Shown here piece after piece: positions 36,962 through 44,867 of a DNA stretch of 64,000 nucleotides (position 1 is the stretch's first letter; the number at the start of each line of letters is the position of its first letter). The position numbers and the translations under genes were made by a program. Under the pieces are notes generated by a model. That model saw only the letters and a program-made list of their open reading frames with translations. It did not search any database and was not told the origin of the DNA. Origin of the DNA: Acidovorax sp. (GTDB taxonomy: Bacteria; Pseudomonadota; Gammaproteobacteria; Burkholderiales; Burkholderiaceae_C); NCBI GenBank assembly GCA_030692685.1, contig JAUXZO010000045.1:124001-188000 (forward strand), read 5' to 3'.

Positions 36962-38215
36962 TTAAAAACTCCCGGAGGGAACCCGCACCCAGCCTTCCAT
37001 CAGGATGCGGGCGCTGCGGCTCATGAGGGCCTTGGCGACTTGCCAATCGCCTGCATCGTTCTGCCGGGCATCGGCCCCCACACGCAAGGTGCCCGAGGGG
37101 TGGCCAAACCGCACGCTGCTACGCACCCCGCCACCCGCCGCCCGGTTGACCAGCGTGCCCGGTATGGCTGTGGCTGCGCCAATGGCCACGGCTGCTGTGC
37201 CCATCATGGCGTGGTGCAGCTGTCCCATGGAGAGGGCGCGCACCAGCAGGTCAATGTCTTTGGCGTCGATGGCTTTGCCGCTGGACGCCGTGTAGCTGGC
37301 AGGCGGCGCGACGAAGGCGATCTTGGGTGTGTGCTGGCGCGTGGCGGCCTCGCCCACGTTCTGGATCAGGCCCATGCGGACGGCGCCGTGCGCGCGAATG
37401 GCTTCAAGGCGCGCCAGCGCCTGCGCATCACCGTTGATGGCGCCTTGCAACTCGGTGCCGGTGTAGCCCAGGTCGGCTGCATTGAGAAAAATGGTGGGGA
37501 TGCCTGCGTTGATCAGCGTGGCGGCGAAGGTGCCGACGCCTGGCACTTCCAGGGTGTCCACCACGTTGCCGGTGGGGAATAACGCCCCCCCGCTCCCCGA
37601 GGGGGACTTCGCCAGCCTGGGGCGGCCCGGCGCTGGCAAGGCGGCGCCACCGTCTTCCCCGTCGTCCGCCGGATCGATGAACTCCAGCGTCACCTCTGCC
37701 GCCGCAAAGGTCACGCCGTCCAGTTCAAAGTCACCCGTCTCTTGTACCTGTCCATCGGTGAGGGGCACGTGCGCCACGATGGTCTTGCCGATGTTGGCCT
37801 GCCAGATGCGAACCGCAAAGGTGCCATTCTGTGGAATGCGTGCCGCGTCAATCAAACCCATGTGGATAGCACACGGCCCCACGGCGGCGGAGAGGTTGCC
37901 GCAGTTGCCGCTCCAGTCCACCAAAGGCTGGTCGATGGACACCTGGGCAAACAGGTAGTCCACGTCATGCCCCGGACGCGTGCTGCGGCTCAAAATAACG
38001 GCCTTGCTGGTGCTGGACGAGGCGTTGCCCATGCCGTCGATCTGCTTGCCATACGGGTCCGGGCTGCCCAGCACGCGCAGCAGCAGGGCATCGCGGGCAG
38101 GGCCGGGGTGTTGTGTTACTGGGGGCAGATCTTCCAGACAGAAGAACACGCCCTTGCTGGTGCCGCCACGCATGTAGGTGGCAGCGACTTTGATTTGATG
38201 GGGATGGTGTTTCAT
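36962..38215 (-). CDS. prpF: 2-methylaconitate cis-trans isomerase PrpF with repeat-derived insert
   Basis: 417 residues from the ATG at 38213-38215. Family motifs: ATYMRGGTSKGVFFCLEDLP, DGMGNASSSTSKAV, WSGNCGNLSAAVGPCAI, and a C-terminal GHPSGTLRVGA. It works after AcnD in the propionate methylcitrate cycle by isomerising 2-methyl-trans-aconitate. Residues about 185-212 (AALPAPGRPRLAKSPSGSGG) are a Pro/Gly-rich insert encoded by a GC-rich dispersed repeat; homologs normally go from the Glu-Phe-Ile-Asp-Pro loop directly to FPTGNVVD. The start overlaps the DUF559 stop by four bases (ATGA). Confidence 0.92.
   Translation of the reverse strand: MKHHPHQIKVAATYMRGGTSKGVFFCLEDLPPVTQHPGPARDALLLRVLGSPDPYGKQIDGMGNASSSTSKAVILSRSTRPGHDVDYLFAQVSIDQPLVDWSGNCGNLSAAVGPCAIHMGLIDAARIPQNGTFAVRIWQANIGKTIVAHVPLTDGQVQETGDFELDGVTFAAAEVTLEFIDPADDGEDGGAALPAPGRPRLAKSPSGSGGALFPTGNVVDTLEVPGVGTFAATLINAGIPTIFLNAADLGYTGTELQGAINGDAQALARLEAIRAHGAVRMGLIQNVGEAATRQHTPKIAFVAPPASYTASSGKAIDAKDIDLLVRALSMGQLHHAMMGTAAVAIGAATAIPGTLVNRAAGGGVRSSVRFGHPSGTLRVGADARQNDAGDWQVAKALMSRSARILMEGWVRVPSGSF
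37577..37663. repeat. Dispersed repeat lodged in-frame in prpF
   Basis: Contains CCCCGAGGGGGACTTCGCCA then GCCTGGGGCGGCCCGGCGCT, an arrangement typical of intergenic repeats in this group of bacteria and loosely related to those at 17592, 19217 and 53105. It is read through without a stop. Confidence 0.6.
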
Positions 38216-38595
38216 GGCGTTCCTCCCCTCGCCCCTTGCGGGAGAGGGGCCGGTGGAGAGGGGGTGCCCGCACGCACGGCGTTCCAGATGCTTTCCAGCA
38301 CCGCGTCCGTGTGGTGCAGGATGTCGTTGTTCCAAAACCGCAGCAGGCTGAACCCGTGGTTGCGCAGCCAGGCATCGCGGGTGGCGTCGTGGTCTGAATC
38401 CACATGCTGCCCGCCGTCTGCTTCCACGATCAGGCGCTGGCCGAGGTGTACGAAGTCCACGATGTAGGGGCCGACGGGTTGCTGGCGGCGGAACTTCTGG
38501 CCGTCCATGCGGTGGGCGCGCAGGTGCTTCCAGAGCCGCTGTTCGGCGTCGGTCATGTTTTGGCGCAGGGCTTTGGTGAACTGGCGTTGGTCCAT
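38212..38595 (-). CDS. DUF559 endonuclease-domain protein bracketed by palindromic repeats
   Basis: 127 residues from the ATG at 38593-38595: MDQRQFTKALRQNMTDAEQR, LWKHLRAHRMDGQKFRRQQP, VGPYIVDFVHLGQRLIVEAD with the Vsr-like nuclease core (Asp, Glu-Ala-Asp), then GGQHVDSDHDATRDAWLRNH. The end, PSPPAPLPQGARGGTP, is encoded by a CCCTCTCCC-type repeat, and another such repeat lies just before the start. The gene interrupts the acnD-prpF junction and overlaps prpF by four bases. The biochemical role of DUF559 is not established; it is a predicted restriction-fold nuclease. Confidence 0.85.
   Translation of the reverse strand: MDQRQFTKALRQNMTDAEQRLWKHLRAHRMDGQKFRRQQPVGPYIVDFVHLGQRLIVEADGGQHVDSDHDATRDAWLRNHGFSLLRFWNNDILHHTDAVLESIWNAVRAGTPSPPAPLPQGARGGTP
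38221..38263. repeat. GC-rich dispersed palindrome, 3' end of DUF559 gene
   Basis: TCCTCCCCTCGCCCCTTGCG then GGAGAGGGGCCGGTGGAGAG. It is coding for the last residues of the DUF559 protein. Confidence 0.8.
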
Positions 38596-38604
38596 GGGTG
38601 GGGC

Positions 38605-38720
38605 CCCCTCTCCCCCAGCCCCTCTCCCGCAAGGGGCGAGGGGAGCAAGAAAATACGCAGCCATTGTCATCTGGCGAGAGCCCCTCTCCCCTCGCGGGAG
38701 AGGGGTTGGGGAGAGGGGGC
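38605..38720. repeat. GC-rich dispersed palindrome, double copy between DUF559 and acnD
   Basis: Unit one at 38605-38642 (CCCCCTCTCCCCCAGCCCCT, CTCCCGCAAGGGGCGAGGGG) and unit two at 38681-38720 (CCCCTCTCCCCTCGCGGGAG, AGGGGTTGGGGAGAGGGGG) in opposite order, 40 bases apart. Unit two forms the end of acnD. Confidence 0.82.
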
Positions 38721-41336
38721 GACTCCCGCCCGCGCCGCCAAAAAGTCCTGCGCAAAGCGCTGCAACACCCCCCCAGCTTCATACACCGAGACTTCCTCTT
38801 CAGTGTCCAGCCGACAGCGCATGGGCGTTTGCACCACGTCGCCGTTTTTCCGCCGGATGACGAGGGTGAGTGAAACGCCCGACTGAAGGGCGCCTTGCAC
38901 GTCATAGGTTTCTGTGCCGTCCAACGCCAATGTGTGCCGGTTAGTGCCCGCCCCAAACTCCAGCGGCAACACCCCCATCCCGATCAGGTTGGTGCGGTGA
39001 ATGCGCTCAAAGCCTTCTGCCACCACCACCTCCACCCCCGCCAGGCGCACGCCCTTGGCGGCCCAGTCGCGACTCGATCCCTGGCCGTAGTCGGCGCCGG
39101 CAATGATGATGAGCGGCTGGCGGCGGTTCAGATACGTCTCCATCGCCTCCCACATGCGCAGGACCTGGCCTTCGGGCTCAACCCGGGCGAACGATCCTTT
39201 TTTGACTTGACCCTCCACCACGGCCATCTCGTTGACGAGCTGCGGGTTGGCAAACGTGGCCCGCATGGCGGTCAGGTGGTCGCCGCGGTGCGTGGCGTAG
39301 GAGTTGAAGTCCTCCTCGGGCACGCCCATCTTTGCCAGGTATTCGCCCGCTGCACTGCCGGCCAGGATGGCGTTTGACGGCGACAGGTGGTCGGTGGTGA
39401 TGTTGTCGGGCAGGATGGCCAGCGGGCGCATGCCGCTGAGCGTGCGCGGGTTGGCGGCCAGGGCGCCGACGCCTTCGGTGTCCCAGTAGGGCGGGCGGCG
39501 GATGTAGGTGGACTGGGGGCGCCATTGATATTGGGCAGACACCTTTTCACCGTCGTCGTACCGGATGGCGAACATGGGTTCGTACACGGCGCGGTACTGC
39601 GATGGCTTCACGGCAGCCTTCACCACGGCGTCGATTTCTTCATCGCTGGGCCACAGGTCCTTGAGGCGAACTTCTCTTTCGTCGACCACAGCCAGCACAT
39701 CCTTTTCGATGTCAAAACGCACCGTGCCTGCAATCGCATAAGCCACCACGAGCGGGGGCGAGGCCAGGAACGCCTGTTTGGCATACGGGTGGATACGCCC
39801 GTCGAAATTGCGGTTGCCCGAGAGCACGGCGGTGGCGTAAAGGTCCCGGTCGATGATCTCTTGCTGAACGGTGGGGTCCAGCGCACCGCTCATGCCGTTG
39901 CAGGTGGTGCAGGCAAAACCCACGATGCCAAAGCCGAGCTTTTCCAGGTCGGCCAGCAAACTGGCTTCCTTCAAATACAGCTCCACCGCCTTGGATCCCG
40001 GCGCAAGAGACGTCTTGACCCAGGGCTTGCGCGCCAGACCCAGCCGGTTGGCGTTGCGCGCCAGTAGCGCGGCGGCGATCACGTTGCGCGGGTTGGAGGT
40101 GTTGGTGCAGCTGGTGATGGCGGCGATGACCACGGCACCATCGGGCATCGTGCCTTGGTTGTGCTTGGGCATGGTCCACGGGCCTGCGATCCCCCTGGCG
40201 GTCAGCTCGCTGGTGGCCACGCGCGCATGCGGGTTGGAGGGGCCGGCCAGGTTGCGCACCACGGTGGAAAGATCGAACACGAGATTGCGCGCGTAAACGG
40301 CGTCTTGGAGCGTGTCGGACCACAGTCCCGCCGCCTTGGCGTAGGCCTCGACCAGCTTCACCTGGCTCGCCTCCCGGCCCGTCAGCGTCAGGTAGTCCAG
40401 CGTCTGTGGGTCGATGCTGAACAAGGCCGCCGTGGCGCCGTATTCGGGAGCCATGTTGGAGATGGTGGCGCGGTCGCCAATCGTCAGCTTCGATGCGCCG
40501 GGGCCAAAGAACTCCAGGTAGGCGCCGACCACCTTGGCCTTGCGCAAAAACTCGGTCAGTGCCAGCACCACATCGGTGGCAGTAATGCCGTCCTGGCGCT
40601 GGCCGGTCAGCTCCACGCCCACGATCTCGGGCAGCCGCATCATGGATGCGCGGCCCAGCATCACGTTCTCGGCCTCCAGGCCGCCCACGCCGATGGCCAG
40701 CACGCCCAGCGCGTCGACGTGCGGGGTGTGGCTGTCGGTGCCCACGCAGGTATCGGGGTAGGCCACGCCGTCTTGCACTTGCACCACGGGAGACATTTTT
40801 TCCAGATTGATCTGGTGCATGATCCCGTTCCCCGCCGGGATCACGTCCACGTTGGCGAAGGCTTTTTTGGTCCATTCGATGAAGTGAAAGCGGTCTTCGT
40901 TGCGGCGATCTTCAATGGCGCGGTTCTTGGCAAACGCATCGGGGTCGAACCCGCCACATTCCACGGCCAGCGAATGGTCCACGATGAGCTGCACCGGCAC
41001 CACGGGGTTCACCTGGGCCGGGTCGCCGCCTTCTTTGGCAATCGCATCGCGCAGTCCCGCCAGGTCCACCAGGGCCGTCTGGCCCAGGATGTCGTGGCAC
41101 ACCACGCGCGCCGGGTACCACGGGAAGTCGCGGTCACTGCGCCGTTCAATCAGTTGGCGCAGGCAGTCGTTGATGGTGGCCGGGTCGGCGCGGCGCACGA
41201 TGTTTTCGGCAAACACGCGGGCGGTGTAGGGCAGGGTGGCCCAGGCGCGGGGTTGCAGGGCCTCGACGGCGGCGCGGGCGTCGAAGTAGTTGAGGGTGGT
41301 GCCGCACAAGGGGCGGCGGTGTTGGGTGTTCATCAT
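38667..41336 (-). CDS. acnD: 2-methylcitrate dehydratase AcnD (Fe-S, aconitase type)
   Basis: 889 residues from ATG at 41334-41336 (a second ATG follows at 41331). Aconitase-fold: DHSLAVECGGFDPDAFAKNR, the Fe-S cysteines in AAITSCTNTSNPRNVIAAAL and GFACTTCNGMSGALDP, and the C-terminal swivel GADYGQGSSRDWAAKG. AcnD dehydrates 2-methylcitrate to 2-methyl-trans-aconitate, which PrpF then isomerises. The last residues (APSPQPLSREGRGALAR) are encoded by the GC-rich dispersed repeat, so the natural C-terminus has been replaced or extended. It lies between prpC and the DUF559-prpF pair. Confidence 0.93.
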   Translation of the reverse strand: MMNTQHRRPLCGTTLNYFDARAAVEALQPRAWATLPYTARVFAENIVRRADPATINDCLRQLIERRSDRDFPWYPARVVCHDILGQTALVDLAGLRDAIAKEGGDPAQVNPVVPVQLIVDHSLAVECGGFDPDAFAKNRAIEDRRNEDRFHFIEWTKKAFANVDVIPAGNGIMHQINLEKMSPVVQVQDGVAYPDTCVGTDSHTPHVDALGVLAIGVGGLEAENVMLGRASMMRLPEIVGVELTGQRQDGITATDVVLALTEFLRKAKVVGAYLEFFGPGASKLTIGDRATISNMAPEYGATAALFSIDPQTLDYLTLTGREASQVKLVEAYAKAAGLWSDTLQDAVYARNLVFDLSTVVRNLAGPSNPHARVATSELTARGIAGPWTMPKHNQGTMPDGAVVIAAITSCTNTSNPRNVIAAALLARNANRLGLARKPWVKTSLAPGSKAVELYLKEASLLADLEKLGFGIVGFACTTCNGMSGALDPTVQQEIIDRDLYATAVLSGNRNFDGRIHPYAKQAFLASPPLVVAYAIAGTVRFDIEKDVLAVVDEREVRLKDLWPSDEEIDAVVKAAVKPSQYRAVYEPMFAIRYDDGEKVSAQYQWRPQSTYIRRPPYWDTEGVGALAANPRTLSGMRPLAILPDNITTDHLSPSNAILAGSAAGEYLAKMGVPEEDFNSYATHRGDHLTAMRATFANPQLVNEMAVVEGQVKKGSFARVEPEGQVLRMWEAMETYLNRRQPLIIIAGADYGQGSSRDWAAKGVRLAGVEVVVAEGFERIHRTNLIGMGVLPLEFGAGTNRHTLALDGTETYDVQGALQSGVSLTLVIRRKNGDVVQTPMRCRLDTEEEVSVYEAGGVLQRFAQDFLAARAGVAPSPQPLSREGRGALAR

Positions 41337-41373
41337 TGGGGGAATGGCGAGGCGTCGTGGCGCCCGGCTGTTA

Positions 41374-41490
41374 ACTCCCCTCTCCCCTCGCGGGAGAGGG
41401 GTTGGGGGAGAGGGGGCGGTTGCATGGTGACGCTGTGCTGGTTCGCCCCCTCTCCCCGGCCCTCTCCCGCGAGGGGAGAGGGAGGAAGAC
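41374..41490. repeat. GC-rich dispersed palindrome, double copy between acnD and prpC
   Basis: CCCCTCTCCCCTCGCGGGAG with AGGGGTTGGGGGAGAGGGGG, then about 33 bases, then CCCCCTCTCCCCGGCCCTCT with CCCGCGAGGGGAGAGGG. Same inverted double arrangement as at 1279 and 38605. Confidence 0.82.
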
Positions 41491-41504
41491 AGGGCGGGTA
41501 CCAA

Positions 41505-42668
41505 TCACGCGCGGTGTTCGATGGGCACAAACACCAGGTTTTCCGGCCCCGTGTAGTTCGCACTCGGCCGGATGATCTTGTTGTCTTGCCGCTGCTCAAT
41601 GATGTGCGCCGCCCAGCCGCTGGTGCGTGCAATGACGAACAGCGGCGTGAACATGGCGGTGGGTACGCCCATCATGTGGTAGCTCACGGCGCTGAACCAG
41701 TCGAGGTTGGGGAACATCTTTTTCACCTCCCACATCACGGTCTCCAGCCGCTCGGCAATGTCGAACATCTTGGTGCTGCCAGCTTCTTGCGACAGGCTGC
41801 GCGCCACGCCTTTGATGACGACGTTGCGTGGGTCGCTCACGGTGTAGACCGGGTGGCCAAAACCGATCACCACCTCCTTGGCCTCCACGCGGCGGCGGAT
41901 GTCGGCGTCTGCCTCGTCGGGGTTGTCGTAGCGCTTCTGGATCTCGAAAGCCACCTCGTTAGCTCCGCCGTGCTTGGGGCCTCGCAGCGCGCCGATGGCG
42001 CCGGTGATGGCCGAAACCATGTCGCTGCCCGTGCCCGCCACCACGCGGGCGGTGAAGGTGCTGGCGTTGAACTCGTGCTCGGCGTACAGGTTGAGCGAGG
42101 TGTGCATCGCACGCTCCCACGCGGCGCTGGGCTTGGTGCCATGCAGCAGGTGCAAAAAGTGCGCGCCGATGGAGTCGTCGTCCGTCTCCACCTCAATGCG
42201 GCGGCCCGAGCTGGCCCAGTGGTGCCAGTAAAGCAGCATGGAGCCCAGCGACGCCATCAGGCGGTCGGCAATGTCGCGCGCGCCCGGCAGGTTGTGGTCG
42301 TCCTTTTCGGGCAGCGCGCAGCCCAGGGCCGACACGCCCGTGCGCATCACATCCATGGGGTGGCTGGCGGCGGGCAGTTGCTCCAGCGCCTGCTTCACGC
42401 TCATGGGCAGCCCGCGCAGGGCTTTGAGCTTGGCCTTGTAGGCCCGGAGCTCGGCACGCGTTGGCAGCTTGCCGTGCACCAGCAGGTGGGCAATCTCTTC
42501 AAACTCGCAGACCTCTGCAATGTCCAGAATGTCGTAGCCCCGGTAGTGCAGGTCGTTGCCCGTGCGGCCCACGGTGCACAGTGCGGTGTTGCCTGCCGTC
42601 ACTCCCGACAGGGAGACGGATTTCTTGGGCTTAAAGCCCGGGGTTTCTGCGGTGGTGATTGTGGTCAT
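41505..42668 (-). CDS. prpC: 2-methylcitrate synthase
   Basis: 387 residues, citrate-synthase fold. Catalytic His in [18 protein letters not shown] and [13 protein letters not shown], Asp in the C-terminal block ([15 protein letters not shown]). N-terminal [20 protein letters not shown] is characteristic of methylcitrate synthases. It condenses propionyl-CoA with oxaloacetate. The start overlaps the preceding thioesterase stop by four bases (ATGA), so the two are translationally coupled. It precedes acnD by about 170 bases of repeat-filled spacer. Confidence 0.95.
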   Translation of the reverse strand: MTTITTAETPGFKPKKSVSLSGVTAGNTALCTVGRTGNDLHYRGYDILDIAEVCEFEEIAHLLVHGKLPTRAELRAYKAKLKALRGLPMSVKQALEQLPAASHPMDVMRTGVSALGCALPEKDDHNLPGARDIADRLMASLGSMLLYWHHWASSGRRIEVETDDDSIGAHFLHLLHGTKPSAAWERAMHTSLNLYAEHEFNASTFTARVVAGTGSDMVSAITGAIGALRGPKHGGANEVAFEIQKRYDNPDEADADIRRRVEAKEVVIGFGHPVYTVSDPRNVVIKGVARSLSQEAGSTKMFDIAERLETVMWEVKKMFPNLDWFSAVSYHMMGVPTAMFTPLFVIARTSGWAAHIIEQRQDNKIIRPSANYTGPENLVFVPIEHRA

Positions 42669-43060
42669 GCGGCCTCCTGGTTCAGATAAGCGTGGGTGAT
42701 GGGGGTGGGGTGGCCCTTGCCATCCACCGCCACCATTTCAAAAATCCCTTTCAGCACCTCGTCCTGGGGCGAGCCCAGCGTGGCGGCCAGACCCGACACA
42801 CACACCGTGAGCGAGCTGCGGCCGACGCGGGTGACCCAGGCGCGCAGCGTGAGCACCTGGCCCACGGGCACGGGGGCCAGAAAGCGCACATCCGTCACGC
42901 CCGCCATCACCACATCGCGCTGTGCAGCGCCGCGTGCCGCCAAAAACGCTGCCTTGGCCATGAGCTGCAAGGCGTTGCCGCCAAACAGCGTGCCGTGGTG
43001 GTTGGCCTGGGCCGGAAAGACGATGTCCGTCTGCTCGACGGTGCCGGTAGGGGTTGTCAT
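42665..43060 (-). CDS. Acyl-CoA thioesterase (YciA/hot-dog type)
   Basis: 131 residues from the ATG at 43058-43060. Hot-dog fold with [20 protein letters not shown] (the Asn-His-His-Gly-x-x-Phe-Gly-Gly pattern of the BFIT/YciA branch) and later [20 protein letters not shown]. It is the first gene of the prp transcript, coupled to prpC, so it may relieve CoA sequestration by propionyl- or methylcitryl-CoA; this is context inference. Confidence 0.85.
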   Translation of the reverse strand: MTTPTGTVEQTDIVFPAQANHHGTLFGGNALQLMAKAAFLAARGAAQRDVVMAGVTDVRFLAPVPVGQVLTLRAWVTRVGRSSLTVCVSGLAATLGSPQDEVLKGIFEMVAVDGKGHPTPITHAYLNQEAA

Positions 43061-43114
43061 GCTTCGCAATTTACGCACAATGGCACCCCTCCGTAAGTCC
43101 TGAATCGGCGAATG

Positions 43115-43153
43115 ATTGCGAATGAAAAACCGTCAATTTGCAAATTTTGCGAA
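43115..43153. promoter_or_regulatory. PrpR/RamB-type binding motifs in the divergent prp promoter
   Basis: Three related octamers: ATTGCGAA (43115-43122), TTTGCAAA (43137-43144), TTTGCGAA (43146-43153). TTTGCAAA-type sites are recognised by the RamB/PrpR regulator family in other bacteria. They sit between the thioesterase start (43060) and prpR start (43186). Confidence 0.6.
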
Positions 43154-43185
43154 TCATTTGTGGGTGCACCAATGAGAAAGATGCG

Positions 43186-44664
43186 ATGAAAAAAACCTTC
43201 ATGGGCGTGCGCCTGCGCCGCCTGCGCGAAGAGCGCGGCATGACCCAGATTGCGCTGGCGCGGGCACTGGATCTGTCGGCCAGCTACCTGAACCAGCTGG
43301 AGCAAAACCAGCGCCCCCTCACGGTGCCCGTGCTGCTCAAGATCAATGCCGTGTTCGGCGTGGATGTGCAGCGCTTTTCTGACGACGACGAGGCGCGGCT
43401 CATCACCGGCTTGCGCGAGGTGCTGGCCGATCTGCCCGCAGGGGTCGGCGGGGAAGGCGCGGGCGATGCCGTGTCCCTGGCCGAGATCCGCGAGCTGGCC
43501 GCCGGCATGCCCGCCGTGGCACGCACGCTGCTGGCGCTGCACCAGCGGCATCGGCAAGCCCTGGAGCGGCTGGAGGCACTGGGCAGCCTCAATACGCAAT
43601 GGGGTCTGGGCGACGACCGCAGCGGGCTGGCGCCCCTGCCCAGCCACCCGCCCATGGCCTATGAGGAAGTGCGGGATTTTTTCTTTGCGCGCCAGAACCA
43701 CATTGCCGAGCTGGACGACGCCGCTGAGCGGTGCGCCGCCGACTGGGGCGTGCTGCCGGGCCGTGCCGACCAAGCACTGGCCCAGCGTCTGCATGCGGCG
43801 CACGGCGTTCGTGTGGTGGATGTCGCCGACCTGCCAGGCCAGGCGCAGCGCGTGTTCCAGGCCGATGCCGGGGTGCTGCAACTGTCGGCAGGGCTAGAGC
43901 GCGGACAGCGCGCCTTCCAGATGGCGACACAGCTGGCGTTTTTAGAGCAAGGCGACGAGCTGCGGCGCATTGCAGAAAGTGGCGGACTGTCGAGCGACCA
44001 GGCCCGGGCGCTGGCGCGCATCGGTCTGGCCAATTACTTTGCCGGTGCGCTGGTGCTGCCCTACATGGCTTTCTTGCGGGCGGCCGAAGCGGCGCACTAC
44101 GACATCGACCGGCTGGGCCACCAGTTTGGCGTGGGGTTTGAGACCGTGTGCCACCGCTTATCAACCTTGCAGCGGCCCAGCGCGCGCGGTGTGCCGTTCT
44201 TCTTCATCCGGGTGGACCGGGCGGGCAACATCAGCAAGCGGCAGTCAGCCACACACTTTCACTTCAGCAAGATCGGCGGTACCTGCCCGCTGTGGAATGT
44301 GTACGAGGCCTTTGCCCAGCCCGGCCGCACCGTGCCACAGGTGGCGCGCATGCCCGACGGCCGCGCCTACCTGTGGGTGGCGCGCACAGTGTCGCGCAGC
44401 GGAGGCGGGTGGGGCGTGCCGGGCAAGGAGTTCTCGGTGGCGCTGGGCTGCGACATCCGCCATGCGCCGCAGCTGGTCTATGCACGCGGGCTGGACGTGG
44501 CCAACCCCGAGGCCGCCGTGCCCATTGGCATGGGCTGCAAGGTGTGCGAGCGCGACGCCTGTCCACAGCGTGCGTTTCCGCCCATCGGGCGGGCGCTGGA
44601 CGTGAACGAAAACCGCAGCCGGTTTGCACCTTACCCAGTGGCAGAAGTTCTTCCTCGTGGGTAA
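43186..44664 (+). CDS. prpR: XRE-IrrE-ScfR type regulator PrpR
   Basis: 492 residues from the ATG at 43186. N-terminal Cro/CI helix-turn-helix (MGVRLRRLREERGMTQIALA, RALDLSASYLNQLEQNQRPL), an IrrE/DUF955-like middle (GLANYFAGALVLPYMAFLRA, FGVGFETVCHRLSTLQRP), and the short-chain fatty acyl regulator C-terminus with conserved cysteines (GMGCKVCERDACPQRAFPP). Proteins of this plan control methylcitrate or glyoxylate genes in response to acyl-CoA. Divergent from the thioesterase-prpC-acnD operon with three candidate sites between. A start at 43138 is possible but less likely. Confidence 0.9.
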   Translation: MKKTFMGVRLRRLREERGMTQIALARALDLSASYLNQLEQNQRPLTVPVLLKINAVFGVDVQRFSDDDEARLITGLREVLADLPAGVGGEGAGDAVSLAEIRELAAGMPAVARTLLALHQRHRQALERLEALGSLNTQWGLGDDRSGLAPLPSHPPMAYEEVRDFFFARQNHIAELDDAAERCAADWGVLPGRADQALAQRLHAAHGVRVVDVADLPGQAQRVFQADAGVLQLSAGLERGQRAFQMATQLAFLEQGDELRRIAESGGLSSDQARALARIGLANYFAGALVLPYMAFLRAAEAAHYDIDRLGHQFGVGFETVCHRLSTLQRPSARGVPFFFIRVDRAGNISKRQSATHFHFSKIGGTCPLWNVYEAFAQPGRTVPQVARMPDGRAYLWVARTVSRSGGGWGVPGKEFSVALGCDIRHAPQLVYARGLDVANPEAAVPIGMGCKVCERDACPQRAFPPIGRALDVNENRSRFAPYPVAEVLPRG

Positions 44665-44700
44665 GGCTGGCGACCAGGGAGTCATAAAATACGCTCATCA

Positions 44701-44747
44701 TTTAATAGCTGCTAGCGCATGTGGGTGTTGCGCTAGAGGCACTTTTT
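44701..44747 (+). repeat. Dispersed AT-rich palindrome
   Basis: TTTAATAGCTGCTAGCGCAT then GTGGGTGTTGCGCTAGAGGC and ACTTTTT. The inner stem is diverged but the outer parts match. Confidence 0.8.
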
Positions 44748-44867
44748 ACTTAAAAATTTGGCCGTAACGCTATGTTGGTGTCACAGCACGCGGATTCCCG
44801 TTATCCTGCGGTTTGCCCCACGGTCGGATGTCCGGCTGGCAACCCAAAGGCCTTCCGTCTGTCTCCG

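Noticed and set aside
40155-42689. An 844-codon ORF opposite acnD and prpC
   Set aside because: Shadow ORF: His/Gln/Val-rich and covers two recognised enzymes and their spacer.
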